A stretch of DNA of 61,694 bases, taken from assembly GCA_047605865.1 (NCBI GenBank), contig JASGFC010000007.1, forward strand, positions 1 through 61,694. Reading direction: 5' to 3'. The notes beneath the pieces are model-generated. The model was not told where the DNA came from and ran no database searches. It saw only the letters and a list, made by a program, of their open reading frames with translations. Source of the DNA: JASGDC01 sp047605865 (lineage in GTDB: Bacteria; Actinomycetota; Actinomycetes; Actinomycetales; Micrococcaceae). A program made the translations under genes and the position numbers. Positions within the stretch are counted from its first letter, which is position 1; every line of letters begins with the position of its first letter. Shown here piece by piece: positions 41,784 to 51,463 of the stretch.

Positions 41784-43181
41784 CTAGTGGTTGCCCTTTT
41801 TAGGGGCTTTCTTTTCAACCCAACCATCGATATTACGTTGTTTGAAATCTGAAACTGCTAACGCGCCTTGAGGAACATCAGACTTAATAACAGCACCTGC
41901 ACCAGTGTATGCATTATCTTCAAGAGTCACCGGAGCAACAAAGATTGAACCGGACCCAGTCTTAACATTGCTACCAATAGTAGTTTTATTTTTATTCACA
42001 CCATCATAATTTGCTGTGATAGCACCTGCACCAATATTGGTATTATCGCCAATTGTGGCATCTCCAACATAAGAAAGGTGTGGCACTTTAGAATTTTCAC
42101 CAATGACTGAATTCTTTGTTTCAACATACCCGCCGATACGCCCACCACTCTTCAGGTGAGTTTTAGGACGAATATACGTAAAAGGACCAGTACTTGCACC
42201 AGCTTCAATAACTGATTCGCTACCGTGAGTACGGATAATCACTGCCCCTTCGCCAATTTCCATATCGGTCAATGTAGTATCTGGACCAATGCAGGCATCA
42301 TCAGCTATCGAAGTTTTGCCATAGAGTTGCGTTCCAGGATAAATTGTGACGTCTTGACCAATAACTACAGTCTTGTCAATGAATGTGGAGTTTGGGTCAA
42401 TAATGGTAACGCCAGCTTTCATATGCTGTTCTAAAATACGCTTATTAAATTCAAGGCTAAGAGTTGCTAGTTGCAAGCGATCATTGGCGCCTTCAGTTTG
42501 CCAGTGGTCTTCACCAATAAAAGCAGCGACATGTTTACCTTCATCTTTAAGAACTTCAAGGACATCGGTGAGATATTTTTCTCCTTGAGAGTTATCAGTA
42601 CCGATTTTTTCAAGTGCTTGCTTTAGTGATTGTGCATCAAAAACATTGATTCCAGAATTTACTTCATTGACTGCACGTTGCGCTTCAGTAGCATCTTTAT
42701 GTTCCACGATACGCGATACACTGCCATCATTTTCACGCATGATACGACCATAGCCAGTTGGGTCATCAATAACAGAAGTAAGCACTGTGGCGCTGCTGTT
42801 TTCTTTTTCGTGGAAGTCAATGAGTTCTTGAAGGAGCTCTGTTGTGAGGAGCGGAACATCTCCATAGCTAACAACAACTGTTCCATCAAAATTACCAAGC
42901 TTATCTAGTCCAGATTCAACAGCTGCACCAGTTCCTGGCACTTCACTCTGGTCTGCAATAATAACGTTTGGATTGTGCGCAAGAATGTGCTCTGCGATCA
43001 TATCGCGTTCAAATTTAACAACAGCAACGAGTTTTTCTGGCTTCAAGCCTTCAGCTGCATCAAGTGCGTGCTGAAGCATGGAGCCTCCGGCCAATGTATG
43101 CATAACCTTTGGCGTTTTAGATTTCATCCTGGTGCCAGCACCAGCGGCTAGAAGGATTACTGCAATTGGCTTACGCTCCAT
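41784..43181 (-). CDS. glmU: Bifunctional GlmU (glucosamine-1-P acetyltransferase/UDP-GlcNAc pyrophosphorylase)
   Basis: GlmU acetylates glucosamine-1-phosphate and couples it to UMP, giving UDP-GlcNAc for peptidoglycan. The N-terminal domain has L-L-A-A-G-A-G-T-R-M at 10-19, VSYGDVPLL and E-V-N-S-G-I-N. The C-terminal half is a left-handed beta helix of hexapeptide repeats, containing the FTYIRPKTHLK segment with the catalytic-type basic residues and NYDGVNKNKT. At 465 residues it is full length. GGAG is seven bases before the ATG, just downstream of tRNA-Gln. Confidence 0.97.
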   Translation of the reverse strand: MERKPIAVILLAAGAGTRMKSKTPKVMHTLAGGSMLQHALDAAEGLKPEKLVAVVKFERDMIAEHILAHNPNVIIADQSEVPGTGAAVESGLDKLGNFDGTVVVSYGDVPLLTTELLQELIDFHEKENSSATVLTSVIDDPTGYGRIMRENDGSVSRIVEHKDATEAQRAVNEVNSGINVFDAQSLKQALEKIGTDNSQGEKYLTDVLEVLKDEGKHVAAFIGEDHWQTEGANDRLQLATLSLEFNKRILEQHMKAGVTIIDPNSTFIDKTVVIGQDVTIYPGTQLYGKTSIADDACIGPDTTLTDMEIGEGAVIIRTHGSESVIEAGASTGPFTYIRPKTHLKSGGRIGGYVETKNSVIGENSKVPHLSYVGDATIGDNTNIGAGAITANYDGVNKNKTTIGSNVKTGSGSIFVAPVTLEDNAYTGAGAVIKSDVPQGALAVSDFKQRNIDGWVEKKAPKKGNH

Positions 43182-43210
43182 ATAAACACTCCGTCAAGTG
43201 GAAATGTAAG

Positions 43211-43281
43211 TTCCGCCACCAGGATTCGAACCTAGACCAGCGGCTTCAAAGGCCGATGTGCTGCCGTTACACTATGGCGGA
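43211..43281 (-). tRNA. tRNA-Gln (anticodon TTG)
   Basis: On the minus strand the 71 bases fold as a cloverleaf. The 7-bp acceptor stem TCCGCCA/TGGCGGA has discriminator A. The anticodon loop is CTTTGAA on a CGGC/GCCG stem, giving anticodon TTG. The T-arm contains GGTTCGAATCC. CCA is not encoded. It lies directly upstream of glmU, as in other actinobacteria. Confidence 0.95.
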
Positions 43282-43464
43282 ACGTGCATTGTTTCATGCA
43301 CGATTACCATTATAACCATGAGAGTGCTCTGAAAGGTAATCGTTGTTCTCTCATTGTTGAAGTTTTAAAATCGTTATTTTTTCACTATGCTATCTTGGCT
43401 ATATAACTAAAACTCAATGAGACTTTAAAGAAAATAAATAGCAAACTAACAACGAGGTAAACTC

Positions 43465-45534
43465 ATGACTTCTGAGCAAATTTTTGCGCCAAGCAAAGGG
43501 CGTATCATACCTATTACTGAAGTAGAAGATCCTGTCTTCTCTGAGAAAATGATGGGTGATGGCTTTGCTGTTGAACCTGAAACAGACGATATTTATTCAC
43601 CAATTTCTGGCGAAGTCATGCTTGTTTCTGAAACGAAACATGCAATTGGTCTTAAGTCTGCTTCTGGAATTGAAGTACTTCTTCATATGGGAATCGACAC
43701 AGTTGAACTTAAAGGAGAACCTTTTACACTGACTGTTTCTGTTGGAGATATTGTTCAAGCTGGAGACCATTTGGGCATGATGAATCTTGCTAAGGTCAGC
43801 GAAGCAGGCAAGAAATCTACCATTATTACAGTTGTGACCGAACCACAAGGTGCTGAAGTTAATATTGATGCAGCACGTGCCTCAAAGAGTGAAGCAGTTG
43901 CCACTGTTGAAGTACCTACAACAGAAACTACTGAAAGCAGCACTTCTTCTTCAACTGCTCCGCTTCATACTGAAGCTGCAGCTGTAGGTGCTACTGGAGC
44001 AGCAGCGGCAGGAACAGCAGTTGCTACACAACAACAAACTACATCAACTGTACCTTCTGGAGATAAATATGATGTACTGGGGCATCAACTCGTTGAGGAT
44101 GTAGGTGGCCCAAGTAATATTGACAAAGTAGTTCACTGTATTACTCGTGTTCGCTTTTACCTTAAAGATGAATCAAAAGCTAACGATGAAGCTATCAAGA
44201 ACCTCGACGGAGTTATTGATGTTGCAAAAGCTGGTGGACAATATCAAGTAGTTATTGGTCCAGCAGTACGAAAAGTTTATGCTGGAGTTTTGAAGACACT
44301 TGGCTCTGATGATGGTGCTCTTGAAGGAAATGTTGAGAAAAAACAAGCTCCACAGGGTTTCGTACCAGCTTTGAAATACTATTTCTCTGAACTGATTGGT
44401 GTCATTACTGCATCCATGATTCCAGTGATTGGATTATTGGCAGCTTCAGGTATTTTAAAAGGTATTCTAGCGTTGCTTATTACCTTCCACTTAACGGATG
44501 ATAAGAGCTCAACGTACACCATTATCAATGCCATGGGAGATGCAGTCTTCTACTTCTTACCTATTTTCGTTGGCTTTACTGCCGCAAGACGTTTAGGTGC
44601 TAACCCGATTATCGTGGCAATTATTGGTGGTGTGATGACTTACCCAAGTATCATCCAAGCAGCAGGAGTAACCACGGGGCCAAAGTTCTTAGGTTTGAAT
44701 ATGAATGCTGATTTCTTTGGAATTCCAATTCATATGGTTAGTTACACCTACTCTATTTTCCCTATTATCGCTGCTGCTTTCCTAGCAGCTAAGCTTGAAC
44801 CTGTGCTTGAGAAGTATGTTCCGCTTACGCTTCAGATGATTTTTAATCCTTTGATTGAGGTGTTTGTGGTTAGCCTTGCAGTATTCCTCATTTTAGGTCC
44901 AGTTATTAGTGCTATCAGTGCTGGTATCGCGAGCGTTTTGATGTTCTTGTACAACTTGAATTCTGCAATTGCAGGTTTGATTATTGGTGGTTTCTACCAG
45001 GTGCTTGTCATCTTCGGTTTGCACTGGGCTGTTATTCCTATTGTGACCAACCAAATTTCTATGGATGGTAGTTCACCTTTGAATGCGATTATTTCTGCTT
45101 CAATGCTTGGACAAGCAGGAGCAGTTATGGCTATCTTCTTCAAAACAAGAACAAAGCAACTTAAAGAGCTCACAGGTGCTGCTACAATTTCTGCACTGTG
45201 TGGTGTGACTGAACCTGCCGTTTATGGTGCTAACTTAAAGTATGGTCGTGCTTTCATGACTGGTTGTATTGGTGCTGCTGCTGGTGGTTTCCTCACTGGT
45301 TTGTTGCATGTTAACATGTGGGGCTTTACTGGTTCACTCATTGGTTTCACATCTTTCATCAACCCGAAAGGTCTCGATGGTAGTTTCTGGGGCTTCCTCA
45401 TTGCTACAGCAACTACGCTTGTTGTTTCTTTCGTAGCTACCTGGATGTTCGGTTTCAGTGAAAGCGATGTTGAAAACGAAAAAGCTGGTAGAGAAAAAGT
45501 ACGTCTTGGAAGTCGAGAGCCTGTAGTTCGTTAA
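43465..45534 (+). CDS. PTS sugar permease EIIABC, glucose/beta-glucoside superfamily, A-B-C order
   Basis: This single 689-residue chain contains all three sugar-specific PTS units. The EIIA domain (1 to about 130) has active-site pair His59 (TKHAIG) and His74 (VLLHMG). A 60-residue Thr/Ser/Ala linker follows. EIIB (about 203-285) has phospho-Cys225 in K-V-V-H-C-I-T-R-V-R-F. EIIC (about 305-680) has about ten helices and the motif G-V-T-E-P-A-V-Y-G. EIIC and EIIB look like the beta-glucoside/sucrose branch; the sugar cannot be read from sequence. GAGG is seven bases before the ATG, and TATAAC near 43402 may be its -10. No hydrolase or antiterminator gene adjoins it. Confidence 0.88.
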   Translation: MTSEQIFAPSKGRIIPITEVEDPVFSEKMMGDGFAVEPETDDIYSPISGEVMLVSETKHAIGLKSASGIEVLLHMGIDTVELKGEPFTLTVSVGDIVQAGDHLGMMNLAKVSEAGKKSTIITVVTEPQGAEVNIDAARASKSEAVATVEVPTTETTESSTSSSTAPLHTEAAAVGATGAAAAGTAVATQQQTTSTVPSGDKYDVLGHQLVEDVGGPSNIDKVVHCITRVRFYLKDESKANDEAIKNLDGVIDVAKAGGQYQVVIGPAVRKVYAGVLKTLGSDDGALEGNVEKKQAPQGFVPALKYYFSELIGVITASMIPVIGLLAASGILKGILALLITFHLTDDKSSTYTIINAMGDAVFYFLPIFVGFTAARRLGANPIIVAIIGGVMTYPSIIQAAGVTTGPKFLGLNMNADFFGIPIHMVSYTYSIFPIIAAAFLAAKLEPVLEKYVPLTLQMIFNPLIEVFVVSLAVFLILGPVISAISAGIASVLMFLYNLNSAIAGLIIGGFYQVLVIFGLHWAVIPIVTNQISMDGSSPLNAIISASMLGQAGAVMAIFFKTRTKQLKELTGAATISALCGVTEPAVYGANLKYGRAFMTGCIGAAAGGFLTGLLHVNMWGFTGSLIGFTSFINPKGLDGSFWGFLIATATTLVVSFVATWMFGFSESDVENEKAGREKVRLGSREPVVR

Positions 45535-45537
45535 AAG

Positions 45538-47328
45538 TTACATGAGCTTTTCTTGAATTTCAAGCCACTGAACTTCAAGGGTTTCATTCTCTTCATGTAG
45601 CTCATTCAACTGCTCTTGCAGCTGAGCTAAAGTAGTATAATCTGTAGCCGCGGCATCCATTTCACGATGGATGTCTGCGGTTTCTTTTTCAATTTTGCTC
45701 ATACGTTTTTCAATACGTTGAACTTCTTTATTTAATTGTCTGCGTTTGGCACCGCTGACTGTATTTTCTTTGGTACTCGGGGTTACTTCTTGTTTTTTTA
45801 ACTCTGTTTCTTGAGCATACTCGGCGCTTTTACTTAACTGTACGTATTGTTCAACGCCACCTGGCAAGCTTCGAAGCGAGCCAGCTTCAACAATTCCGTA
45901 TTGGTGATCTGTCACGCGTTCCATAAAGAATCTATCGTGAGAAATAATGACAAGGGTGCCTGGCCAACTATCTAGTAAATCTTCAAAAGCGGTTAGTGTT
46001 TCAATGTCTAAATCATTTGTTGGCTCATCCAACAAAAGAACATTAGGCTCTCCCATCAATAAAATAAGCAAGGCTAGCCTGCGACGCTCTCCTCCAGAGA
46101 GTTCTTTTACTTTAGTCCACTGTTTTTGTCCATCAAAGCCAAAGCGTTCAAGAAGAGTGCTAGCAGGAGTTTCCTTGCCATCAATATTGATGTATTTAGA
46201 GATGCTATCAATGGCCTCTTTAACCGTCATTTTCTCATAAGGTGCAAGTTCATCTGAGTGCTGTGAAAGTTGGGCCAGCTGAACAGTTTTACCCCATTTA
46301 ACACGGCCTGAGTCAGCTTCAATTTCTCGAGAAAGTAACTTAAAGAAAGTAGATTTCCCAACACCATTTGCCCCTAAAATACCCAAACGCTCCCCTGGTG
46401 CTAAGCGGTACGTGAGGTGATTAAAGATATTTTGTTCGCCGTAGCTTAAACTCACATCTTCAAGATCAATAACGTCTTTGCCTAAGCGAGCGGTAGCCAT
46501 TTTATTCAATGTGACCTTATTGCGAAGTTCTGGAACATCTGCAATGAGCTCATTTGCTGCATCAATACGGAATTTTGGTTTAGAAGTGCGTGCAGGTGCT
46601 CCCCTGCGTAGCCAGGCGAGTTCTTTGCGCAAAGCATTGTTACGTTTTTGTTCTATGACTCTAGCTTTTTCTTCACGTTCTGCTTTTGCGAGAGTATACG
46701 CTGAATATCCACCTTCATAACGCTCAACAATGCCATCATGGACTTCCCACATAGATGTACAGACTTCATCAAGAAACCACCTATCGTGAGTAACCACAAC
46801 AAGAGCGCCTTGACCTGCTTTCCAACGATGTTTCAAGTGTGCTGCCAACCAGTAAATACCTTCAACATCTAAGTGGTTAGTGGGTTCATCTAAAATCAAA
46901 ATATCATGCTGCCCAACAAGAACTTGGGCTAAGGCAAGCTTTCGTTTCTGCCCACCTGAAAGAGTTTTTATTAAAGCATCATGTTTGATACCTTTGAGCA
47001 GGGCGTCAATAATTGAGCGCTGAGTAGGATTAGAACTCCACGTATAAGTATCTGAACCGCCAAAGATGACATCAATAACTTTTTGCTCTTGAGGCAAATC
47101 TTCAGATTGAAGCAGATAGCCTATTGATATGTCTTTTCTGTGAATGACTTGTCCACTATCAGCATTGCTCTTCTTTGCCAAAATAGAAATAAGGCTTGAT
47201 TTTCCGTCACCATTCCTACCAACAACACCGATGCGATCTCCTGTATGTACTCCAATAGTAATATTGTCTAGGATTGTTCGAGTACCGTAACTTAACGTCA
47301 CATTTTCAACTCCGCTAAGATGAGCCAC
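45538..47328 (-). CDS. ABC-F family ATPase (Uup-like)
   Basis: This soluble twin-ATPase without membrane domains is of the ABC-F type, which acts on the ribosome. The first cassette has Walker A G-R-N-G-D-G-K-S-S, signature L-S-G-G-Q-K-R and D-E-P-T-N-H-L-D. The second has G-A-N-G-V-G-K-S-T, L-S-G-G-E-R-R and D-E-P-T-N-D-L-D. A coiled coil fills the last 80 residues (RRQLNKEVQRIEKRMSKIE), as in Uup. I start at the GTG that shares a base with the ispE stop (TAGTG), giving VAHLSGVENVTLSYG; an upstream start would lie inside ispE. The order ksgA-ispE-ABC-F is known in other actinobacteria. Confidence 0.9.
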   Translation of the reverse strand: MAHLSGVENVTLSYGTRTILDNITIGVHTGDRIGVVGRNGDGKSSLISILAKKSNADSGQVIHRKDISIGYLLQSEDLPQEQKVIDVIFGGSDTYTWSSNPTQRSIIDALLKGIKHDALIKTLSGGQKRKLALAQVLVGQHDILILDEPTNHLDVEGIYWLAAHLKHRWKAGQGALVVVTHDRWFLDEVCTSMWEVHDGIVERYEGGYSAYTLAKAEREEKARVIEQKRNNALRKELAWLRRGAPARTSKPKFRIDAANELIADVPELRNKVTLNKMATARLGKDVIDLEDVSLSYGEQNIFNHLTYRLAPGERLGILGANGVGKSTFFKLLSREIEADSGRVKWGKTVQLAQLSQHSDELAPYEKMTVKEAIDSISKYINIDGKETPASTLLERFGFDGQKQWTKVKELSGGERRRLALLILLMGEPNVLLLDEPTNDLDIETLTAFEDLLDSWPGTLVIISHDRFFMERVTDHQYGIVEAGSLRSLPGGVEQYVQLSKSAEYAQETELKKQEVTPSTKENTVSGAKRRQLNKEVQRIEKRMSKIEKETADIHREMDAAATDYTTLAQLQEQLNELHEENETLEVQWLEIQEKLM

Positions 47329-48230
47329 TATTCTACGAGCTCGATTCTTGCTCCTGGTGCTGGCGAGGAACATTGGAAAGCTTTAAAACCTTTATTTTTC
47401 AGTTCAGCACATAGTTCAATTGCATGATCAGAACCCTCAGTGAGGAGCATTACAGTTGGCCCCGAACCTGAAACCATAGCCTTGAGCACTGAAGGATGCG
47501 TGCGTTCTAAGCGTAAGACTTTTTCAAGGTCTGGTTGTAAACTTAGCGCTGCCTCTTGCAAATCATTACCCATATATGCTGCAATATCATAAGGATTAGC
47601 GCCCTGTAACGCTGTAATCAATGGCTCAGAACTGAAGGCTTGGTGTTTGTGCTTTGTAAGTTTATCAAAACGTTGGAAAACCTTTGGTGTAGCTAACCCT
47701 TCACGTGATAGCACCATAACCCAATGCAACTCTGCTCGGGAAATGACTTCCACCAGCTCATCGCCAATGCCAGAACCTTGAGCGGTAGATCCCATCAAAA
47801 CAAAAGGAACATCAGCGCCAAGTTGAGTTGCTGCATCGTGCAACTGGCTCATAGTAAGTTCGGCATGATAAAAACGGTTAGCTGCTAACAAAGCAGCTGC
47901 TGCATCTGCTGAACCACCAGCCATACCCCCTGCGACAGGAACTTCTTTGTGGATGTGGATGTGTGCAGCACTTGGATTCTCCACCGTAGCTGCAACCAGA
48001 GCAACTGCCTGAGCTGCTAGATTACTTTCGTCAAAGGGTACTAAAGAAATATCTATGCCTTTTTCTGCAGTACACGTTACTCTTGTTTTTTCAGCAGGAA
48101 GAAGAGATACATGTTCACGAAGGCTGACAGCTTGAAAAAGTGTATCTAAAGTATGGTAACCATCTGCTCGAGTTTCCCCTACACCTAAAGAAAGATTTAC
48201 CTTCCCTGGGGCACTTGCTATTACTCTCAT
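47328..48230 (-). CDS. ispE: 4-diphosphocytidyl-2-C-methyl-D-erythritol kinase
   Basis: IspE phosphorylates CDP-methylerythritol in the non-mevalonate isoprenoid pathway. The 300-residue GHMP kinase has A-P-G-K-V-N-L-S-L-G-V near the start, the ATP loop V-P-V-A-G-G-M-A-G-G-S-A-D-A-A-A, and the C-terminal M-V-S-G-S-G-P-T-V segment. Its ATG overlaps the ksgA stop by four bases, with an ideal AAGGAGG site inside the end of ksgA. Start and coupling are well supported. Confidence 0.95.
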   Translation of the reverse strand: MRVIASAPGKVNLSLGVGETRADGYHTLDTLFQAVSLREHVSLLPAEKTRVTCTAEKGIDISLVPFDESNLAAQAVALVAATVENPSAAHIHIHKEVPVAGGMAGGSADAAAALLAANRFYHAELTMSQLHDAATQLGADVPFVLMGSTAQGSGIGDELVEVISRAELHWVMVLSREGLATPKVFQRFDKLTKHKHQAFSSEPLITALQGANPYDIAAYMGNDLQEAALSLQPDLEKVLRLERTHPSVLKAMVSGSGPTVMLLTEGSDHAIELCAELKNKGFKAFQCSSPAPGARIELVE

Positions 48231-49081
48231 TGCCCCTCCTTCGTGCCTTTCATCAATGAAATAAAATCTTGAATAGTTAAATTTTCTGGGCGTAACGAAA
48301 CATCCACTCTACTTTGTTCAATATCAATCGTATGCTCTGGATGTCTTTTGTTCCAAGAATTCAAAGCTGTACGGATAGTTTTTCTCCGTTGAGAAAAAGC
48401 AAGATCAATAAGTTCAAAGACTTTATCCCGTAGTTCTTCATCACCTAAAGGTTTTTGGCGTTGAAAAAATACCAAGCCTGAATCAATCTTAGGAGCTGGC
48501 CAAAATACTTTCTTACCGATAGTTCCAGCATAGTTAAGCTGCGCATACCATGAAGCTTTCAAGGTGGGAACACCATAGACTTTGTTAGCTGGAGATGCAG
48601 TTAAGCGTTCTGCAACTTCTTTTTGTACCATAATCAAACCATGATCTATCGTGCTAAAACGTTTCAAAATATTCAACAAAATAGGCACTGCAACATTGTA
48701 CGGTAGATTAGCCACTAACACGGTAGGTGAAAGTGGCAAGGAATCAATATAAACCGCATCTTGTTGAATAACAATGAGCTGATCTTTACACGTAGGAGCA
48801 TAATGAGCAATAGTTTCAGGCAAGTGCTCTGCAAGATTTTCATCAAGCTCAACAACTTCAACCTTTGCAGCTTTTTCTAATAAGCCTAATGTTAAGGAGC
48901 CTAAACCAGGGCCAACTTCAAGAACAGTATCTTCAGGACTAACTTTTCCTAGTGCAACAATTTTTCGAATAGTATTAGGGTCAATAACAAAGTTTTGTCC
49001 CAATTTTTTTGTTGGACTAATATTAAATTTTTCAGCAAGAACTCTCAGTTGCGCTGGTCCAAGAAGCTCGGCTTTAGTCAT
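48227..49081 (-). CDS. rsmA: 16S rRNA dimethyladenosine transferase KsgA/RsmA
   Basis: KsgA dimethylates two adenines near the 3' end of 16S rRNA. The protein has the SAM site V-L-E-V-G-P-G-L-G-S-L-T, the N-L-P-Y-N-V-A motif that contacts the target adenine, and K-K-L-G-Q-N-F near the N-terminus. I start at the ATG at 49081 (MTKAELLGPAQL), which overlaps the tatD stop by eight bases and has GGTGAG upstream. A start further up inside tatD would add 22 residues with no family match. This gives 284 residues, the usual length. Confidence 0.95.
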   Translation of the reverse strand: MTKAELLGPAQLRVLAEKFNISPTKKLGQNFVIDPNTIRKIVALGKVSPEDTVLEVGPGLGSLTLGLLEKAAKVEVVELDENLAEHLPETIAHYAPTCKDQLIVIQQDAVYIDSLPLSPTVLVANLPYNVAVPILLNILKRFSTIDHGLIMVQKEVAERLTASPANKVYGVPTLKASWYAQLNYAGTIGKKVFWPAPKIDSGLVFFQRQKPLGDEELRDKVFELIDLAFSQRRKTIRTALNSWNKRHPEHTIDIEQSRVDVSLRPENLTIQDFISLMKGTKEGQ

Positions 49082-49907
49082 CCCACTCACCATAAGCAGC
49101 AATGGTGTTATTCCACAACTGTTGACACATAGATTTAAGGTCTTCACCTAATTCTTCAGCAATAAATCTAGCTGTTATAGCGGTCATATAACTACTATTT
49201 TTCTTGCCACGATATGGGTCAGGAGTTAAAAAAGGTGCATCCGTTTCACATAAAATAAGATTTCTATCCGCTGCATGTAAAGCATCACGAATATTTTGAG
49301 CATTCTTAAAAGTAACTGTTCCAGCAAAAGACATATACCAACCGTTTTCATTGCAAACAGCTGCCAGCTTCTCGTCCCCAGAATAACAATGGAAAATGGT
49401 ACGCTCTGGTGCTCCTACCTCTTGCAAAACAGCAACTACATCATCGTGAGCATCACGATCATGAATCATTAAAGCAAGGTCATATTTTTTAGCTAATTCA
49501 ATATGTCTTCTGAAAGATTCTTGTTGCGCTACAATTCCCTCAGCTCCAGTACGAAAATAATCCAGACCAGTTTCACCAATGGCACGCACTCTAGAATCTT
49601 GTGCCAATTTTTCAATTTCACCCAGAGCATTATCGAGTTGACCTTGCTGCGCTAAAAGTGGCGCCTCATTAGGGTGCAATGCAACCGCTGCAACTACACG
49701 TGAATCTTGATGTGCCGCCCATACTGCCCACTGAGAGCCTGCAACATCACAACCAACCTGCACAATGCGGCCAACCCCTACGCTTTCTGCTTCATCTAAA
49801 GCACCGATAAGCTGCTCATCAGGTTTGGCCAATACCATATCGTAATGAGTATGATTATCAATAACAGGATGCGGTAACTTTTCGCTAGGTAAAGGCGCCT
49901 GCTGCAT
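49074..49907 (-). CDS. tatD: TatD family metal-dependent DNase
   Basis: This 277-residue metallohydrolase is of the TatD class. The metal ligands appear as D-N-H-T-H-Y-D near 17-23, IGETGLDYFR, an I-H-D-R-D segment, F-H-C-Y-S-G-D and L-C-E-T-D-A-P-F. TatD enzymes have 3'-5' exonuclease activity. In many bacteria the gene lies next to metG and ksgA, as here. The ATG shares one base with the metG stop, and the stop overlaps rsmA. Confidence 0.93.
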   Translation of the reverse strand: MQQAPLPSEKLPHPVIDNHTHYDMVLAKPDEQLIGALDEAESVGVGRIVQVGCDVAGSQWAVWAAHQDSRVVAAVALHPNEAPLLAQQGQLDNALGEIEKLAQDSRVRAIGETGLDYFRTGAEGIVAQQESFRRHIELAKKYDLALMIHDRDAHDDVVAVLQEVGAPERTIFHCYSGDEKLAAVCNENGWYMSFAGTVTFKNAQNIRDALHAADRNLILCETDAPFLTPDPYRGKKNSSYMTAITARFIAEELGEDLKSMCQQLWNNTIAAYGEWDD

Positions 49908-51463
49908 TACTTTTCAGCTTCCAAACGTGGGAATAATGAAGCACCTTTCTGGATGCGTTGTTGCTCAGGAGTCAACTTATTACTGGTGGACATCAATGAC
50001 GTAAAATCTTGGTCCATAATATCTTTTTCAATGCCTAAACTTTCCCACAGCTTCTGACTAGTTTCTGGCATAAATGGATTCAACATCACTGCCAAAACTC
50101 GCAATCCATCAGCTGCAGTATACAAAGTAGTAGCAAGTTTAGCCTGTGCATCATCTGATTCGTCTTTGGCAAGTTTCCACGGCTCTTGTTCAGTGATGTA
50201 TAGGTTTAACTCATCAACAATTGACCAAATAGCAGCAAGTACATCATGAAGTTTGGCATCTTCAATATCTTTCTCACACGCTTCAATAGCGTCTAAAATG
50301 GTGCTTTCAACTTGAAGTTCTCGAGATGTTTCTTTACGTGGTGCAGGTAATATTCCATTGAAATATTTATTAACCATGGCTGTAACACGAGACGCCAAAT
50401 TACCAAAACCATTAGCTAACTCAGCGTTGTATCGTGCAGTGAAATCTTCCCAAGAAAAAGAACCATCAGAGCCAAAAGGAATAGCTCGCAAGAAATAATA
50501 ACGGTAGGCATCAACACCGAAATGATCAGTTAATTGCCGTGGTGAAATTCCAGTTAGGGTTGATTTACTCATTTTTTCGCCACCAATAAGAAGCCAACCA
50601 TTTGCAATAACTTTGTGTGGCACAGCTAAGCCTGCTGCCATTAACATAGCTGGCCAAATCACGGCGTGGAAACGCAAAATATCTTTGCCAACAAGATGCA
50701 TATCAGCAGGAAAAAACTTAAACTTCTCCTCGGAATCAGAAACTGCAGTCAGATAATTTAATAATGCATCTACCCACACATAAATAACTTGTGATTCATC
50801 CCATGGGACCTTAATACCCCAATCAAATGAAGATCGAGAAATTGATAAATCTTTCAAACCAGATTCGACAAAATTAATAACTTCATTGCGAGCAGAACTC
50901 GGTAAAATGAAGTCTTCTTGGTTTTGATATAACTGAAGAAGTTGATCTTGAAAAGCTGAAAGCTTAAAGAAATAGTTCTGTTCTTTTAAAAATTCTACTG
51001 GACGTTTGTGCACTGGGCACAATAACTGACCATCCTCTTCAATCAATTCGCTTTCTACTTTGAATTCTTCACAACCAACACAGTATGGACCTTCAAAGGA
51101 ACCGGCATAAATAAAACCATCATCATAAAGTTTCTGCACAAAACTCTGCACTTTTTTCTCATGTCGAGGGTCTGTAGTGCGGATGAAATCATCGTTAGAG
51201 ATTTCTAGGTGTTTCCACAATGGTTTCCATTCTTTTTCCACTAAGGTGTCACACCATGTTTGTGGGTCAACATTATTTTGTTCGGCAGTACGCATGATTT
51301 TTTCACCATGCTCATCAGTACCTGTTAAAAACCATACATCTTTACCACGTTGCCTGTTCCACCGTGCTAAAACATCTGCAGCTACAGTGGTATAAGCGTG
51401 CCCAAGGTGTGGAACATCATTAACATAATAAATAGGGGTTGTTACATAAAATTTATTTTCCAC
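49907..51463 (-). CDS. metG: Methionyl-tRNA synthetase
   Basis: This is a class I synthetase of 518 residues. The HIGH motif is H-L-G-H at 19-22 and KMSKS is intact near 295. The zinc knuckle is C-V-G-C with a second half C-P-V-H, so the last ligand is a histidine where others use cysteine. I start at the GTG with GAGG six bases upstream; the TTG four codons earlier has none. The start overlaps the end of the DUF4012 gene by 11 bases, so metG is probably co-translated with it. The C-terminus lacks the extra dimerisation domain found in some MetG proteins. Confidence 0.94.
   Translation of the reverse strand: MENKFYVTTPIYYVNDVPHLGHAYTTVAADVLARWNRQRGKDVWFLTGTDEHGEKIMRTAEQNNVDPQTWCDTLVEKEWKPLWKHLEISNDDFIRTTDPRHEKKVQSFVQKLYDDGFIYAGSFEGPYCVGCEEFKVESELIEEDGQLLCPVHKRPVEFLKEQNYFFKLSAFQDQLLQLYQNQEDFILPSSARNEVINFVESGLKDLSISRSSFDWGIKVPWDESQVIYVWVDALLNYLTAVSDSEEKFKFFPADMHLVGKDILRFHAVIWPAMLMAAGLAVPHKVIANGWLLIGGEKMSKSTLTGISPRQLTDHFGVDAYRYYFLRAIPFGSDGSFSWEDFTARYNAELANGFGNLASRVTAMVNKYFNGILPAPRKETSRELQVESTILDAIEACEKDIEDAKLHDVLAAIWSIVDELNLYITEQEPWKLAKDESDDAQAKLATTLYTAADGLRVLAVMLNPFMPETSQKLWESLGIEKDIMDQDFTSLMSTSNKLTPEQQRIQKGASLFPRLEAEK

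Noticed and set aside
47329..47373. Upstream start of the ABC-F gene
   Set aside because: It would lie wholly inside ispE, and the added residues do not resemble the family; the TAGTG overlap start fits better.
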